DNA from: Alphaproteobacteria bacterium
GTDB taxonomy: Bacteria; Pseudomonadota; Alphaproteobacteria; M2410
Assembly: GCA_006226415.1 (NCBI GenBank)
Contig: SBGZ01000052.1
Location: 1 to 62,166 of the forward strand
Length of the DNA: 62,166 bases
Direction: 5' to 3'
Under the pieces are notes generated by a model. It was not told where the DNA came from. It did no database searches and saw only the letters and a list, made by a program, of their open reading frames with translations. Shown piece after piece: positions 18,179 to 26,544 of the stretch. Every line of letters begins with the position of its first letter. Position 1 is the stretch's first letter. Made by a program: the position numbers and the translations under genes.

Positions 18179-19264
18179 TTAAACCCAACCCTGCAGCCGC
18201 GCCGCGTCCTGGCGCGCCGTTTCCGGAGAGCCGAACATCTGACGATTAAGGCCGATGCGTTTAAACCAGAAGTGAAGGCCGAGAACATCCGTAAAGCCAA
18301 TCCCGCCATGAACCTCCGTCGCCGTGCGAGCAACAAATTTGCCGACTTCCGCCACGTGGGATTTGGCATGGGCCGCCATCAGCGCCACCTGGTCCGGCTC
18401 CGCGTCATAGGCGTGGGCGGCAAACCACATGAGCGATCGACAGGGCTCCAGCTCCGCCGCCATTTCAGCGCACATGTGCTTGACGGCCTGGAATGACCCA
18501 ATCACCCGGTTAAACTGCTTGCGCTCAAGAGAATAGGCCACCGCCTTTTCGATCATCCTCTGCGCCGCGCCGAGCGTATCAGCAGCCTGCAACACACGGC
18601 CTACAGCCAGCATCTTTTGGGCTGCCGCGCCAGCTACATTTTCCGTCAGTAAAGCTTCCGCCGCCACGCTGTCGAAGACAAGCTCGCCCACGCTGCGCGT
18701 AACGTCGATAGTGGAAAGTTTTTTGCGGGAAAGACCCCCCGCATCGCCGATTACTAGGTGCAATCTCCCGCTGCGGTCCGCGACGATGAATTGAGACGCC
18801 TTGTCGGCTTCCGTCACGAACAGCGCCCGGCCGGTCAGCTTCCCGTCTTTTTCATCAAGCCCAGCCCCTTCCCGGGCTCCGGTTTGCTCAGCGATGCCAA
18901 TACCGAATTGTACCGACCCTTCAGCAATCTTGGGCAGCCAGGTTTCTTTCTGTTCTTGCGTGCCGCTTGCCAGAAGCCCCGCTACCGCCATTTGATTGGA
19001 CAAAAACCCTTGCGGCGTTACATAGCGTCCCAGCATCTCCTCTACCAGCGCCGCGTCCAGCAAGGTCATGCCAAGCCCGCCGAAATCCTCCGGGATCATG
19101 ACCCCGGCAAGACCGAGGCTGTCGATCCCTTCTTGCAACACATCGCGCGCGCTTTGATCGCCCTCCGCGATCTTACGCACCACGTCGAGCTCGGAGGCCT
19201 TTTCAAGAAAGCCGCTGACGGAGGCCTGCAGCAAGCGTTGCTCTTCCGAGAGACCAAATTCCAT
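18179..19264 (-). CDS. acyl-CoA dehydrogenase, shorter subunit-like
   Basis: FAD-dependent acyl-CoA dehydrogenase of 361 residues. N-terminal helical domain starts MEFGLSEEQRLLQ; the middle beta domain is eroded (GIGIAEQTGAREG in place of the usual FAD-contact loop); the C-terminal helical domain has LERKQFNRVIGSFQAVKH and TEVHGGIGFTD. It begins 12 bases after the stop of a second acyl-CoA dehydrogenase, a pairing typical of heteromeric enzymes such as PimC/PimD or the steroid ChsE-type dehydrogenases. Substrate unknown; branched, dicarboxylic or ring-derived acyl-CoA are possible. RBS GGGGGAG precedes the start. Confidence 0.85.
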   Translation of the reverse strand: MEFGLSEEQRLLQASVSGFLEKASELDVVRKIAEGDQSARDVLQEGIDSLGLAGVMIPEDFGGLGMTLLDAALVEEMLGRYVTPQGFLSNQMAVAGLLASGTQEQKETWLPKIAEGSVQFGIGIAEQTGAREGAGLDEKDGKLTGRALFVTEADKASQFIVADRSGRLHLVIGDAGGLSRKKLSTIDVTRSVGELVFDSVAAEALLTENVAGAAAQKMLAVGRVLQAADTLGAAQRMIEKAVAYSLERKQFNRVIGSFQAVKHMCAEMAAELEPCRSLMWFAAHAYDAEPDQVALMAAHAKSHVAEVGKFVARTATEVHGGIGFTDVLGLHFWFKRIGLNRQMFGSPETARQDAARLQGWV

Positions 19265-19276
19265 TTTCGCTCCCCC

Positions 19277-20449
19277 TCAAACCGTTGCCGGTTTCGGCTC
19301 GCGCGGCATGCCAAGCCCGCGTTCGGAAATGATGTTCTTCTGGATCTGCGCCGTGCCGCCGCCAATGATGAGCCCCAGGTCAAACATATAGCGGTGCTGC
19401 CACATGCCATTGTCCCGTAGATAGGAACTGCCGTGATAGAGCACACCAAGCTCACCCAGAATATCGATGGCAAAGCCCGCCAGATCATGGTTGAGCTCAC
19501 AGCCCATCAACTTGACGATAAGTCGCGCAAGACCCGGGTCTTCCCCCTTGATCTGATGGGTGACCAGTCGAAGCCCATGATATTGCATGGCGAGCACCCG
19601 TGATTGCAGCTTCACCAGCCGGTCGCGGTAAAGCGGGTTGTCCATGAGCTTTTCACCGCCCATGGTTTCCTCCTTCATCATCTTGATGATGGCATTAAGC
19701 CTGGTGCCTGCCTGATTGGGATCGCCCAACATGCCGCGCTCATATTTCAGTGTGGCATTGGCAACAAACCATCCCTCACCGCGCTGACCGACAATCTGCG
19801 TTGTCGGCACCCGCACATCGGTGAAGAAAACCTCGTTAAAGCTCGCCGCGCCTGTCATGGTTTTCAGAGGCCGCACTTCAATGCCCGGCGTGTCCATGGA
19901 AAAGAGGAGATAGGAAATGCCCTTGTGCTTGGGCGCATCAGGCTCCGTGCGCACCAGGCAGAACATCATGTCCGCTTCATAAGCGGTCGAGGTCCAGATC
20001 TTCTGACCATTGATGACAAAGTCATCGCCGTCCACCACGGCCTTGGTTTGCAAGCTTGCCAGATCACTGCCAGAATTCGGCTCTGAATACCCCTGACACC
20101 AGACGATATCCCCTTTAAGCGTCGGCTCAATCCACTGCTTCTTCTGCTCTTCCGAGCCAAGTTCAAGAAGGGTTGGCACGAACATCGAGATACCCTGATT
20201 GGAAAGCCCGCCCGGCAGTCCTGCCTTGGTGAACTCCTCTGCGATGATCCGCGATTTAAGGACATCCGGCTCAGCGCCATAGCCACCATAGTCACGCGGG
20301 ATTGTGCGCGCCGCATAGCCATGCTCAATCAGAATTTTCTGCCAGGCTTTGGATGGATAACCCCTCGGGGCTTGGTCGCGGTAATCCTCTATGAAGCGCA
20401 CCACCTCCTGGCGAAAAGCCTCATATTCCGGCGTCAAGGAAAGATCCAT
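19277..20449 (-). CDS. acyl-CoA dehydrogenase, larger subunit-like
   Basis: FAD-dependent acyl-CoA dehydrogenase of 390 residues with the well-kept family signatures WCQGYSEPNSGSDLAS (FAD/substrate loop), INGQKIWTSTA and a C-terminal GGGTAQIQKNIISERGLG. RBS GGGAGG lies just before the ATG. The next gene downstream is a shorter paralogue, and the upstream thiolase gene ends with a hairpin terminator, so the two dehydrogenases probably have their own promoter or are read through from thiolase at a lower level. Likely works as a heteromer in beta-oxidation of an unusual acyl-CoA. Confidence 0.9.
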   Translation of the reverse strand: MDLSLTPEYEAFRQEVVRFIEDYRDQAPRGYPSKAWQKILIEHGYAARTIPRDYGGYGAEPDVLKSRIIAEEFTKAGLPGGLSNQGISMFVPTLLELGSEEQKKQWIEPTLKGDIVWCQGYSEPNSGSDLASLQTKAVVDGDDFVINGQKIWTSTAYEADMMFCLVRTEPDAPKHKGISYLLFSMDTPGIEVRPLKTMTGAASFNEVFFTDVRVPTTQIVGQRGEGWFVANATLKYERGMLGDPNQAGTRLNAIIKMMKEETMGGEKLMDNPLYRDRLVKLQSRVLAMQYHGLRLVTHQIKGEDPGLARLIVKLMGCELNHDLAGFAIDILGELGVLYHGSSYLRDNGMWQHRYMFDLGLIIGGGTAQIQKNIISERGLGMPREPKPATV

Positions 20450-20473
20450 GCCGCACCTCCCTTTGCGAAATGG

Positions 20474-20499
20474 AAAAAGGCGGACCCGAAAGATCCGCC
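20474..20499 (-). terminator. rho-independent terminator after thiolase gene
   Basis: On the minus strand GGCGGA (20494-20499) pairs with TCCGCC (20479-20484) across a nine-base loop and is followed by TTTTT (20474-20478). It lies about 14 bases after the thiolase stop and before the first acyl-CoA dehydrogenase gene. Confidence 0.7.
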
Positions 20500-20512
20500 T
20501 TCACAGATTTTT

Positions 20513-21748
20513 TTAAATGCGCTCGATAATGACCGCCGGTGCCATGCCGCCCGCCGCGCACATGGTGACAAGCCCGAACTGCTTGTCCTGACGTTCAAGC
20601 TCATCAAGCACCGTACCAACCAGGATCGATCCGGTCGCGCCGATCGGGTGACCCAGCGCCATGGCCCCACCATTGACGTTGATCTTTTCCCGGTCGATGT
20701 CGAGGTCGCGAATGAACTTTTCCGTGACAACAGAGAAGGCCTCATTGACTTCAAATAGATCAATATCATTGATGGTCAGGCCCGCTTTCTCGAGCACCTT
20801 CTTGGCCGCCGGAACCGGCGCGTTGAGCATCAAGGTTGGGCTGTCGCCCATATTGGCAATCGCCCGCACTTTGGCCCGAGGTTTGTAGCCATGCGCCTTG
20901 GCGTACTCCGGTGACATGAGGAGCAGCGCGGCGGCGCCATCCACGACCCCGGAAGAATTACCCGCATGGTGCACATGCGTGATCTTCAGGTCTGGATATT
21001 TCATCGCCACCAATTTGCGGAAGGTTGTGCCTTCTTCGTCGAGTTCAAAATCTGCAATCGCCTCAAACGAGGGATTGAGCGCCGCCAATCCTTCTTTCGT
21101 CGTCTGCGGACGCGGAAACTCCTCATGGTCAAGGGCGACAGAACCATCGTCCTTGTAAACCGTCACCAGTGACCTGTCGAAGTGCCCGCCCTTGATGGCG
21201 GCATCGGCGCGCTGCTGACTGACCAGCGCCAAATCATCCAGCGCCTCGCGCGGAATATTTTCAAGTGTCGCAATCGCATCGGCGCAAACCCCCTGGTGCG
21301 GTTGCGGGTGTTCATGTCGCAGATGCTTATTGCCACGATCCATCATCGGTGAGCCGCCGTCTTTCATCAGACCGTAGTGCGACATCATTTCTGTGCCACC
21401 GGCAATGCACATATCCTCAAAACCGGACATGATATTGGCCGCCGCGATATTGACGGTCGTAATCCCCGACCCGCAAAAGCGGTCAAGGGTCATGCCGCTT
21501 GAACGCACATCATAACCTGCATCCAGCGCCGCCATGCGGCCCAGATCGCCGCTCTGGTCACCGCGCTGCGCGCTGGTGCCCCAGATAATATCGTCAACTT
21601 CCGCGGTATTGATGTCGTTGCGCTCAGCCAGTGCCTTCAAAACCGTTGAGCCGAGCCGCTGGGCGTGCATTTCCGCCAGCGAGCCTTTGCCAATTTTGCC
21701 AATGCCGCGCGGGGTCCGGCAGGCATCGATAATCCAGGCTTCAGTCAT
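20513..21748 (-). CDS. acetyl-CoA acyltransferase (thiolase)
   Basis: 411 residues from the ATG at 21748 (MTEAWIIDACRTP), which has GAGGAGAGG nearby as ribosome site. The open frame continues upstream to 22696, but that extension is antisense to the enoyl-CoA hydratase and is not coding. Catalytic Cys in LDRFCGSGITTVN (about residue 90), the NEAF motif with FEVNEAFSVV, GGAMALGHPIGATGS (active-site His) and the C-terminal second Cys in VTMCAAGGMAPA. It cleaves 3-ketoacyl-CoA with CoA in beta-oxidation. Divergent from the enoyl-CoA hydratase gene and followed by two acyl-CoA dehydrogenases, so all beta-oxidation steps but the hydroxyacyl-CoA dehydrogenase are local. Confidence 0.93.
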   Translation of the reverse strand: MTEAWIIDACRTPRGIGKIGKGSLAEMHAQRLGSTVLKALAERNDINTAEVDDIIWGTSAQRGDQSGDLGRMAALDAGYDVRSSGMTLDRFCGSGITTVNIAAANIMSGFEDMCIAGGTEMMSHYGLMKDGGSPMMDRGNKHLRHEHPQPHQGVCADAIATLENIPREALDDLALVSQQRADAAIKGGHFDRSLVTVYKDDGSVALDHEEFPRPQTTKEGLAALNPSFEAIADFELDEEGTTFRKLVAMKYPDLKITHVHHAGNSSGVVDGAAALLLMSPEYAKAHGYKPRAKVRAIANMGDSPTLMLNAPVPAAKKVLEKAGLTINDIDLFEVNEAFSVVTEKFIRDLDIDREKINVNGGAMALGHPIGATGSILVGTVLDELERQDKQFGLVTMCAAGGMAPAVIIERI

Positions 21749-21928
21749 GGGATTTCCTCTCCTCATATTTTTTTGTTTATGGCGCCATCTTAGACTCAAG
21801 GATTTGATCTTGCCCACCCTTTTCGGCGGGAAATTGACGAATGACCACCTCACCGTTGACACAGCCGCCATTTGCCCCACTATGCGTGTCAATCTGTACA
21901 CCCAATTGACAAAATAACGAGGAACACC

Positions 21929-22693
21929 ATGAGTGACGAAGTTCTGGTCAGTGTCGACGACGGCATTATGACCATCACCCTCAACCGCCCGGAAGCCAGA
22001 AACGCCGCCAACAAGGCCCTGGCCGAAGGCGTGGCCAAGGCCCTGGATGAACTCGACAATAATGATGCCATTCGCGTCGCCATTTTGACCGGCGCCAACA
22101 AAACCTTCTGCTCCGGCATGGACCTGAAAGGGTTCGTGCGCGGCGAGTCTCCCTTCGTTGCGGAGCGCGGATTTGCCGGCATCACCGAGGCCCCGCCTCG
22201 CAAGCCGATCATCGCAGCCGTCGAAGGCTATGCGCTGGCCGGTGGTTTTGAAGTTGCCATTTCTTGCGATCTGATTGTGGCCGCCGAGGATGCCAAGTTC
22301 GGCATTCCGGAGGTCAAACGCGGCCTCGCCGCCGCTGCTGGCGGTCTCGTCAAACTGCCCCGCCAGATCAATCCGCGCCTTGCCATGGAGCTGGCGCTCA
22401 CCGGCGAATTCATTTCTTCTGAGCGCGCCTATGAAATGGGTCTCATCAACCGGGTTGTCCCCTCCGGTGCGGCCCTTGACGCCGCCCTGGAGCTCGCCAA
22501 AACCATCGCCGCCAATGGCCCTCTGGCCGTAGCTGCTTCCAAACAGGTAATGGTCGAGTCCCTTTCTTGGGACACTGCCGACCTTTGGCGTAAACAGGGA
22601 GAAATCACGCGCCCGGTTTTTGCCAGCGAGGACGCACAGGAAGGCGCCATCGCCTTTGCCGAAAAGCGCGCCCCGCAATGGAAGGGCAAGTAA
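21929..22693 (+). CDS. enoyl-CoA hydratase/isomerase (crotonase family)
   Basis: 254 residues from the ATG at 21929, with GAGGAAC seven bases upstream; the longer frame from 21872 has no ribosome site. Crotonase landmarks: LNRPEARNAANKALAEG, the oxyanion-hole segments FCSGMDLKGF and AVEGYALAGGFEVAISCD, and FGIPEVKRGL where an active-site Glu sits. It hydrates 2-enoyl-CoA or isomerises the double bond. Divergent from the thiolase; the 180 bases between them carry the promoters of both. Confidence 0.92.
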   Translation: MSDEVLVSVDDGIMTITLNRPEARNAANKALAEGVAKALDELDNNDAIRVAILTGANKTFCSGMDLKGFVRGESPFVAERGFAGITEAPPRKPIIAAVEGYALAGGFEVAISCDLIVAAEDAKFGIPEVKRGLAAAAGGLVKLPRQINPRLAMELALTGEFISSERAYEMGLINRVVPSGAALDAALELAKTIAANGPLAVAASKQVMVESLSWDTADLWRKQGEITRPVFASEDAQEGAIAFAEKRAPQWKGK

Positions 22694-22714
22694 CAAAACC
22701 GAGGGGCGCTTGCA

Positions 22715-24007
22715 TCAAGCCGATGTGAGCGCCCTTTCTTTGCGCAGTTCCATCACCGTGAACAGGCCAAGCAAGCCCCAAGCCACCACGGCATAAAGGG
22801 CCCCATAGACCGCTATTTGGCGGACCTCCCATCCCCGATCAATCAGATAGCCAAAGCTGGCAGGCGCCAAACCTGTTGAAAGCACAAAAAAGGCGACGAT
22901 CATGGACCGAATGGCGCCCAAATGCCGTACGCCATAAAGCTCGGGCCAAAGGGAGCCCGCAGCAGGCATGGCAAGCCCCAGGGAAAAGCCGACAAAACTA
23001 TAAAACAGCAAGCCGCCCCAAAAGCCTTCCGCACCGATGAGAAAGAAAATCGAGCCCACATAGCCCAAATAGCAAATGGGATAGGTTCGCAAATATCCAA
23101 ACCGGTCGACAATGGGTCCGATCAACACCGTGCCCACCATGTTCGCAGCAGCAAATCCTGTAAAGCAAAGCGCAATTGCTTGCATTGTAATGCCAAGCTC
23201 ATCCGCCAGACTGGCCTGATTGAGAAACACCCCGGTCAGAAAATAGGAAGAGGAAATATGGGCCGGAATAATGCACCAGAAACGCCAGTCTCTTAGAACC
23301 TCCCCGCGCGTATAGTCGCGCACGGCCACCGTTTGATCCGCACCGCTTGAAACCGCGTCTGGGGTCTCTTGCTCCCTTTCAAGACTTAGGTCTCGCCGGT
23401 TAGCCTTCAAGAGCCAGAGCGCAAGAGGCAGTCCCGCGCCGAGAAGGATCGCCCCAACAATGACCCACGACAACCGCCACCCGGCGAAGTTCAGCAAACT
23501 CACCGCAAGGATCGGGACAATGGCCTCACTTACCGCATAGCCAAGTGCCGCGAGCGAGATCGCCTTGGCTCTGTTGTGCACAAAATAACGCGCCATCGTC
23601 GTCGATGAAATGTGCCCCATGAGGCCCTGCCCGAGATGTCGAACACCAAAGAGCGCAAGCACCATAACGACAAGGTGAAAGGAGCCGGCCATCAAGAACG
23701 CACTCGCCGCAAAGACCAAGACAAAAACAGTGGTCACCTTTTGCAAGGACCATTGGTCAATCAGCTTCCCGCTCCAAAGGAACACCGCCGCGCTTACCAG
23801 GGAAACCGCCGAGTAAAATTGCCCGAACTCCCCGAGCGTCAGCCCATAGGCGCCCGAAAATGAGTCGCGAAAAATACCGATGAAGAACGTCTGCCCCGGG
23901 CCGGTCATGAAAGCTGCGACAAATCCGAAACAAATCAGCGGCCAGTCCTGCCGTATAAATTTCCAGTAGTTCATAGGGAAAAAGCGCTCAAATTCATCCG
24001 TTTCCAT
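22715..24007 (-). CDS. MFS transporter (monocarboxylate/oxalate-formate-like)
   Basis: 430-residue inner-membrane protein with twelve hydrophobic helices in two halves split by a charged loop (about residues 195-230). The start [18 protein letters not shown] at residue 12 (23974) is a possible alternative start. Conserved MFS features include GRKIDQW-like [12 protein letters not shown] after helix 2 and a second-half [15 protein letters not shown]. Placed convergent with the enoyl-CoA hydratase; it may import the acid degraded by the neighbouring acyl-CoA enzymes, but no substrate can be read from sequence. Confidence 0.85.
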   Translation of the reverse strand: METDEFERFFPMNYWKFIRQDWPLICFGFVAAFMTGPGQTFFIGIFRDSFSGAYGLTLGEFGQFYSAVSLVSAAVFLWSGKLIDQWSLQKVTTVFVLVFAASAFLMAGSFHLVVMVLALFGVRHLGQGLMGHISSTTMARYFVHNRAKAISLAALGYAVSEAIVPILAVSLLNFAGWRLSWVIVGAILLGAGLPLALWLLKANRRDLSLEREQETPDAVSSGADQTVAVRDYTRGEVLRDWRFWCIIPAHISSSYFLTGVFLNQASLADELGITMQAIALCFTGFAAANMVGTVLIGPIVDRFGYLRTYPICYLGYVGSIFFLIGAEGFWGGLLFYSFVGFSLGLAMPAAGSLWPELYGVRHLGAIRSMIVAFFVLSTGLAPASFGYLIDRGWEVRQIAVYGALYAVVAWGLLGLFTVMELRKERALTSA

Positions 24008-24093
24008 CCTATTCCCGCCAGATCTATCCCATCCTTTCGAATTGCGCTAACGTTTTGCCACTCAAGGGAATCAAAATTGGGAGCCTCACTAAA

Positions 24094-24492
24094 ATGCTAA
24101 AGGAATTTCAGAAATTCGCCCTCAAGGGCAATGTGGTTGATATGGCTGTCGGGATTGTCATTGGCGGCGCCTTTGGCACAATCGTCAAATCCCTGGTCGC
24201 CGATATCATCATGCCGCCCATCGGTCTTATAATTGGCAATATCGACTTTTCAAAGCTCGTGATTACGCTGCGCGCGGCAACCGAGGATACTGCCGCGGTG
24301 ACGGTCAACTACGGCGTTTTCATCAACAATGTGATTGCATTTTTGATTGTTGCCTGGGCCTTGTTCATTGTCATCAAGGGCATGAACAATCTTAGAAAGA
24401 AAGAAGAAGCAGCGCCTGCCGAACCGCCGGCACCGCCCAAACAGGAAGTTTTGCTGGAAGAAATCCGCGATCTTCTAAAAGCCCGAAATTAG
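24094..24492 (+). CDS. mscL: large-conductance mechanosensitive channel
   Basis: 132 residues from the ATG at 24094 ([20 protein letters not shown]), the usual MscL start; GGGAG lies ten bases upstream. Two membrane helices: [24 protein letters not shown] (in parts, TM1, lining the pore) and [17 protein letters not shown] (TM2), with the periplasmic loop between. The acidic C-terminal helix [11 protein letters not shown] is present. It opens when membrane tension rises and vents solutes during osmotic downshock. It ends in front of a bidirectional terminator. Confidence 0.96.
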   Translation: MLKEFQKFALKGNVVDMAVGIVIGGAFGTIVKSLVADIIMPPIGLIIGNIDFSKLVITLRAATEDTAAVTVNYGVFINNVIAFLIVAWALFIVIKGMNNLRKKEEAAPAEPPAPPKQEVLLEEIRDLLKARN

Positions 24493-24518
24493 TCGGCCTG
24501 ACACTCAACAAAAAAATT

Positions 24519-24553
24519 GGCCTCGTTCAGATCGTCTGGACGGGGCCTTTTTT
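24519..24553. terminator. bidirectional terminator between mscL and the hybrid kinase
   Basis: GGCCTCGTTCAG pairs with CTGGACGGGGCC (two mismatches or wobbles) around ATCGT; TTTTTT follows on the plus strand (24548-24553) and AAAAAAA precedes on the other side (T-run for the minus strand). The flanking genes converge, so both may end here. Confidence 0.75.
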
Positions 24554-26388
24554 CATGAGCCCTTTAGGGCGTCACGCGGCAACTCACCCAGAAGCCCCCC
24601 TTCGATCGCTTCAAGGCACTGCTGCAGCTCCGCAGAGTCAATAGGTTTGGCAAGGTGGCGATCCATGCCCGCCGCCAAAGAGCTCGCCACATCCATATCC
24701 ATGGCATTCGCACTGAGCGCCACCAGAAACGGCTGCTGGTCATCGGGAATCTGCGCCCTGATGGCGCGCGCGCAGGCATGTCCATCCATGATGGGCATTT
24801 TAATGTCAAGAAACACGACATCATACCGCTCTTCAATGCAGGCTTTGAGCGCCAGAGCACCGTTTTCCACAATGCAGATTTCCCGGCCGAGTTTCTTAAA
24901 GAGCAGACCAATAAGCTCCTGGTTGAGCTTATTGTCTTCGGCCACCAGTATCTTCAGATCCCGAAAAACAGGTTTGTCCCCACACCTGAGACGATCCTGC
25001 CCACGTGTTTCTTGAACCGGCTCTGTCGAAGACTTCGGTAAGGTAAGCTGCAACGTAAAAGCAGCGCCTTCACCCGGCTTGCTCACCACCTTCAAGGTCC
25101 CTGACATCAAGGACGTGAGTTCATTGCAAATTGCCAACCCCAGACCTGTACCGCCAAATTCGCTCGCTATAGCCGCATGTTCCTGGCTGAAAGGCGTAAA
25201 GAGATCATCTAAATATGCAGCCCCAATTCCAATGCCCGTGTCCCGCACCATCAGATCAATCCGGTAATCCCCGGAACTGTTTTGCACCACATCGACCTCG
25301 ACTGCGACAGAGCCTGCATCCGTAAATTTAAGAGCATTGGACAAAAGATTGAAAAGGATTTGGCGGATACGCATCTCATCGCCCATAAGCCACAAAGGCG
25401 CCTCGATGTTTGAAGTCACCGTAAAGGTCAGCCCCTTTTCAACCATCGGCAACCGCCACATTTGATCAATGGACTGCAAAAACTTACCCAGATCAAAGGC
25501 CTTGAGATTGAGTTCCAGTTTCCCCGATTCAATCTTTGACATATCGAGAATGTCATTCAGGATCGTCGTTAAAACATCCGCCGATGATTGAACCACCTCA
25601 GCAAGGCGGCGCTTCTCTCCTTCAAGCGAGGGATCCTCCGAAAGGAGATTGGAGGCGACACGAATGCCGTTCATCGGCGTCCGGATTTCATGGCTGATCG
25701 CGGCCAGAAAATCACTCTTTGCCTTCATCGCCTTTTCCGCGCGGCGCAAAGCGATCATGGAGTCATTCATGCTCCGTGACAATTTGATATTGGCTTCCCG
25801 AAGATCTCGCTCAGACCGAGCGACGCGGAGCTTACTTTTCGCGCCAGCATAAACAACCCGGCGACGAACAAAAAAGGCCGTCAAAGACAGCACGGAAGCT
25901 TGCAAGAGATGGAAAATCATATGATCCCAGCCGCCTGGGAGGGCAGCCTGAGATCGCAGGACAACAACCAGCCCAATAAACACAACATTTGCGGCAACGA
26001 CAAAGACGGTAGAGTGAGCAAATATCCCAAACCCAATCACGCACAAGGCCAGGTTAGTGGCAAGTTCGGGTCTGCCGCCCAACAAAAGATGCAGACAGAC
26101 AATGGCGCCAACCAACGAGTAAACAGTGGTCTCAAGCGCCAGGAGGGCGGGCCCGGGCAAATCTCTGTATCGGACCAAATACCAGGCCAGGAAACAAACC
26201 AGCGCCGCCCCTTCTGTAACGCCGACCATCAAGAGCTTATAATCCATCGGTAGGCTGAAAAAGTGAGCCAACCCCAGAGCCACATTGAGGAACGCTAAGA
26301 CCAACACAATGACTTCGAAGATGCGCTTAAGAGATTTGATCCTCAGCTTTTCAAACAGGTTTTGAAGCTCGTCATTTGAATTGGACAT
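24553..26388 (-). CDS. membrane hybrid histidine kinase with receiver domain
   Basis: 611 residues from the ATG at 26388, ten bases after a GGGGGG ribosome site; an open frame extends 44 codons further up. Layout: five or six membrane helices (about residues 25-165), HisKA with phospho-acceptor His233 in ISHEIRTPMNG, HATPase (about 335-455, with FNLLSNALKFTD and GTGLGLAICNEL), and a C-terminal receiver (about 485-605) with phospho-acceptor Asp528 in FLDIKMPIMDG. No periplasmic sensor domain of note, so it may sense the membrane itself. No partner response regulator or HPt gene is nearby, so it is an orphan. Confidence 0.92.
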   Translation of the reverse strand: MSNSNDELQNLFEKLRIKSLKRIFEVIVLVLAFLNVALGLAHFFSLPMDYKLLMVGVTEGAALVCFLAWYLVRYRDLPGPALLALETTVYSLVGAIVCLHLLLGGRPELATNLALCVIGFGIFAHSTVFVVAANVVFIGLVVVLRSQAALPGGWDHMIFHLLQASVLSLTAFFVRRRVVYAGAKSKLRVARSERDLREANIKLSRSMNDSMIALRRAEKAMKAKSDFLAAISHEIRTPMNGIRVASNLLSEDPSLEGEKRRLAEVVQSSADVLTTILNDILDMSKIESGKLELNLKAFDLGKFLQSIDQMWRLPMVEKGLTFTVTSNIEAPLWLMGDEMRIRQILFNLLSNALKFTDAGSVAVEVDVVQNSSGDYRIDLMVRDTGIGIGAAYLDDLFTPFSQEHAAIASEFGGTGLGLAICNELTSLMSGTLKVVSKPGEGAAFTLQLTLPKSSTEPVQETRGQDRLRCGDKPVFRDLKILVAEDNKLNQELIGLLFKKLGREICIVENGALALKACIEERYDVVFLDIKMPIMDGHACARAIRAQIPDDQQPFLVALSANAMDMDVASSLAAGMDRHLAKPIDSAELQQCLEAIEGGLLGELPRDALKGS

Positions 26389-26544
26389 CAAAACACATCC
26401 CCCCTGCGCCCAATATAAGGCAGCTTCGCCGACTTGTGGACGATACTTTCGTCCCAAAAAGTGGTTAACGCTTGTTAAAGATTGCAGACCCAATACCTGC
26501 AATTGGCTGAAATCCGCCATTTTTGGGGAGTTATGAGGTGGCTT

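Noticed and set aside
21749-22696. Upstream extension of the thiolase frame by over 300 codons
   Set aside because: It is antisense to the enoyl-CoA hydratase gene, has no thiolase similarity, and a good ribosome site precedes the ATG at 21748.
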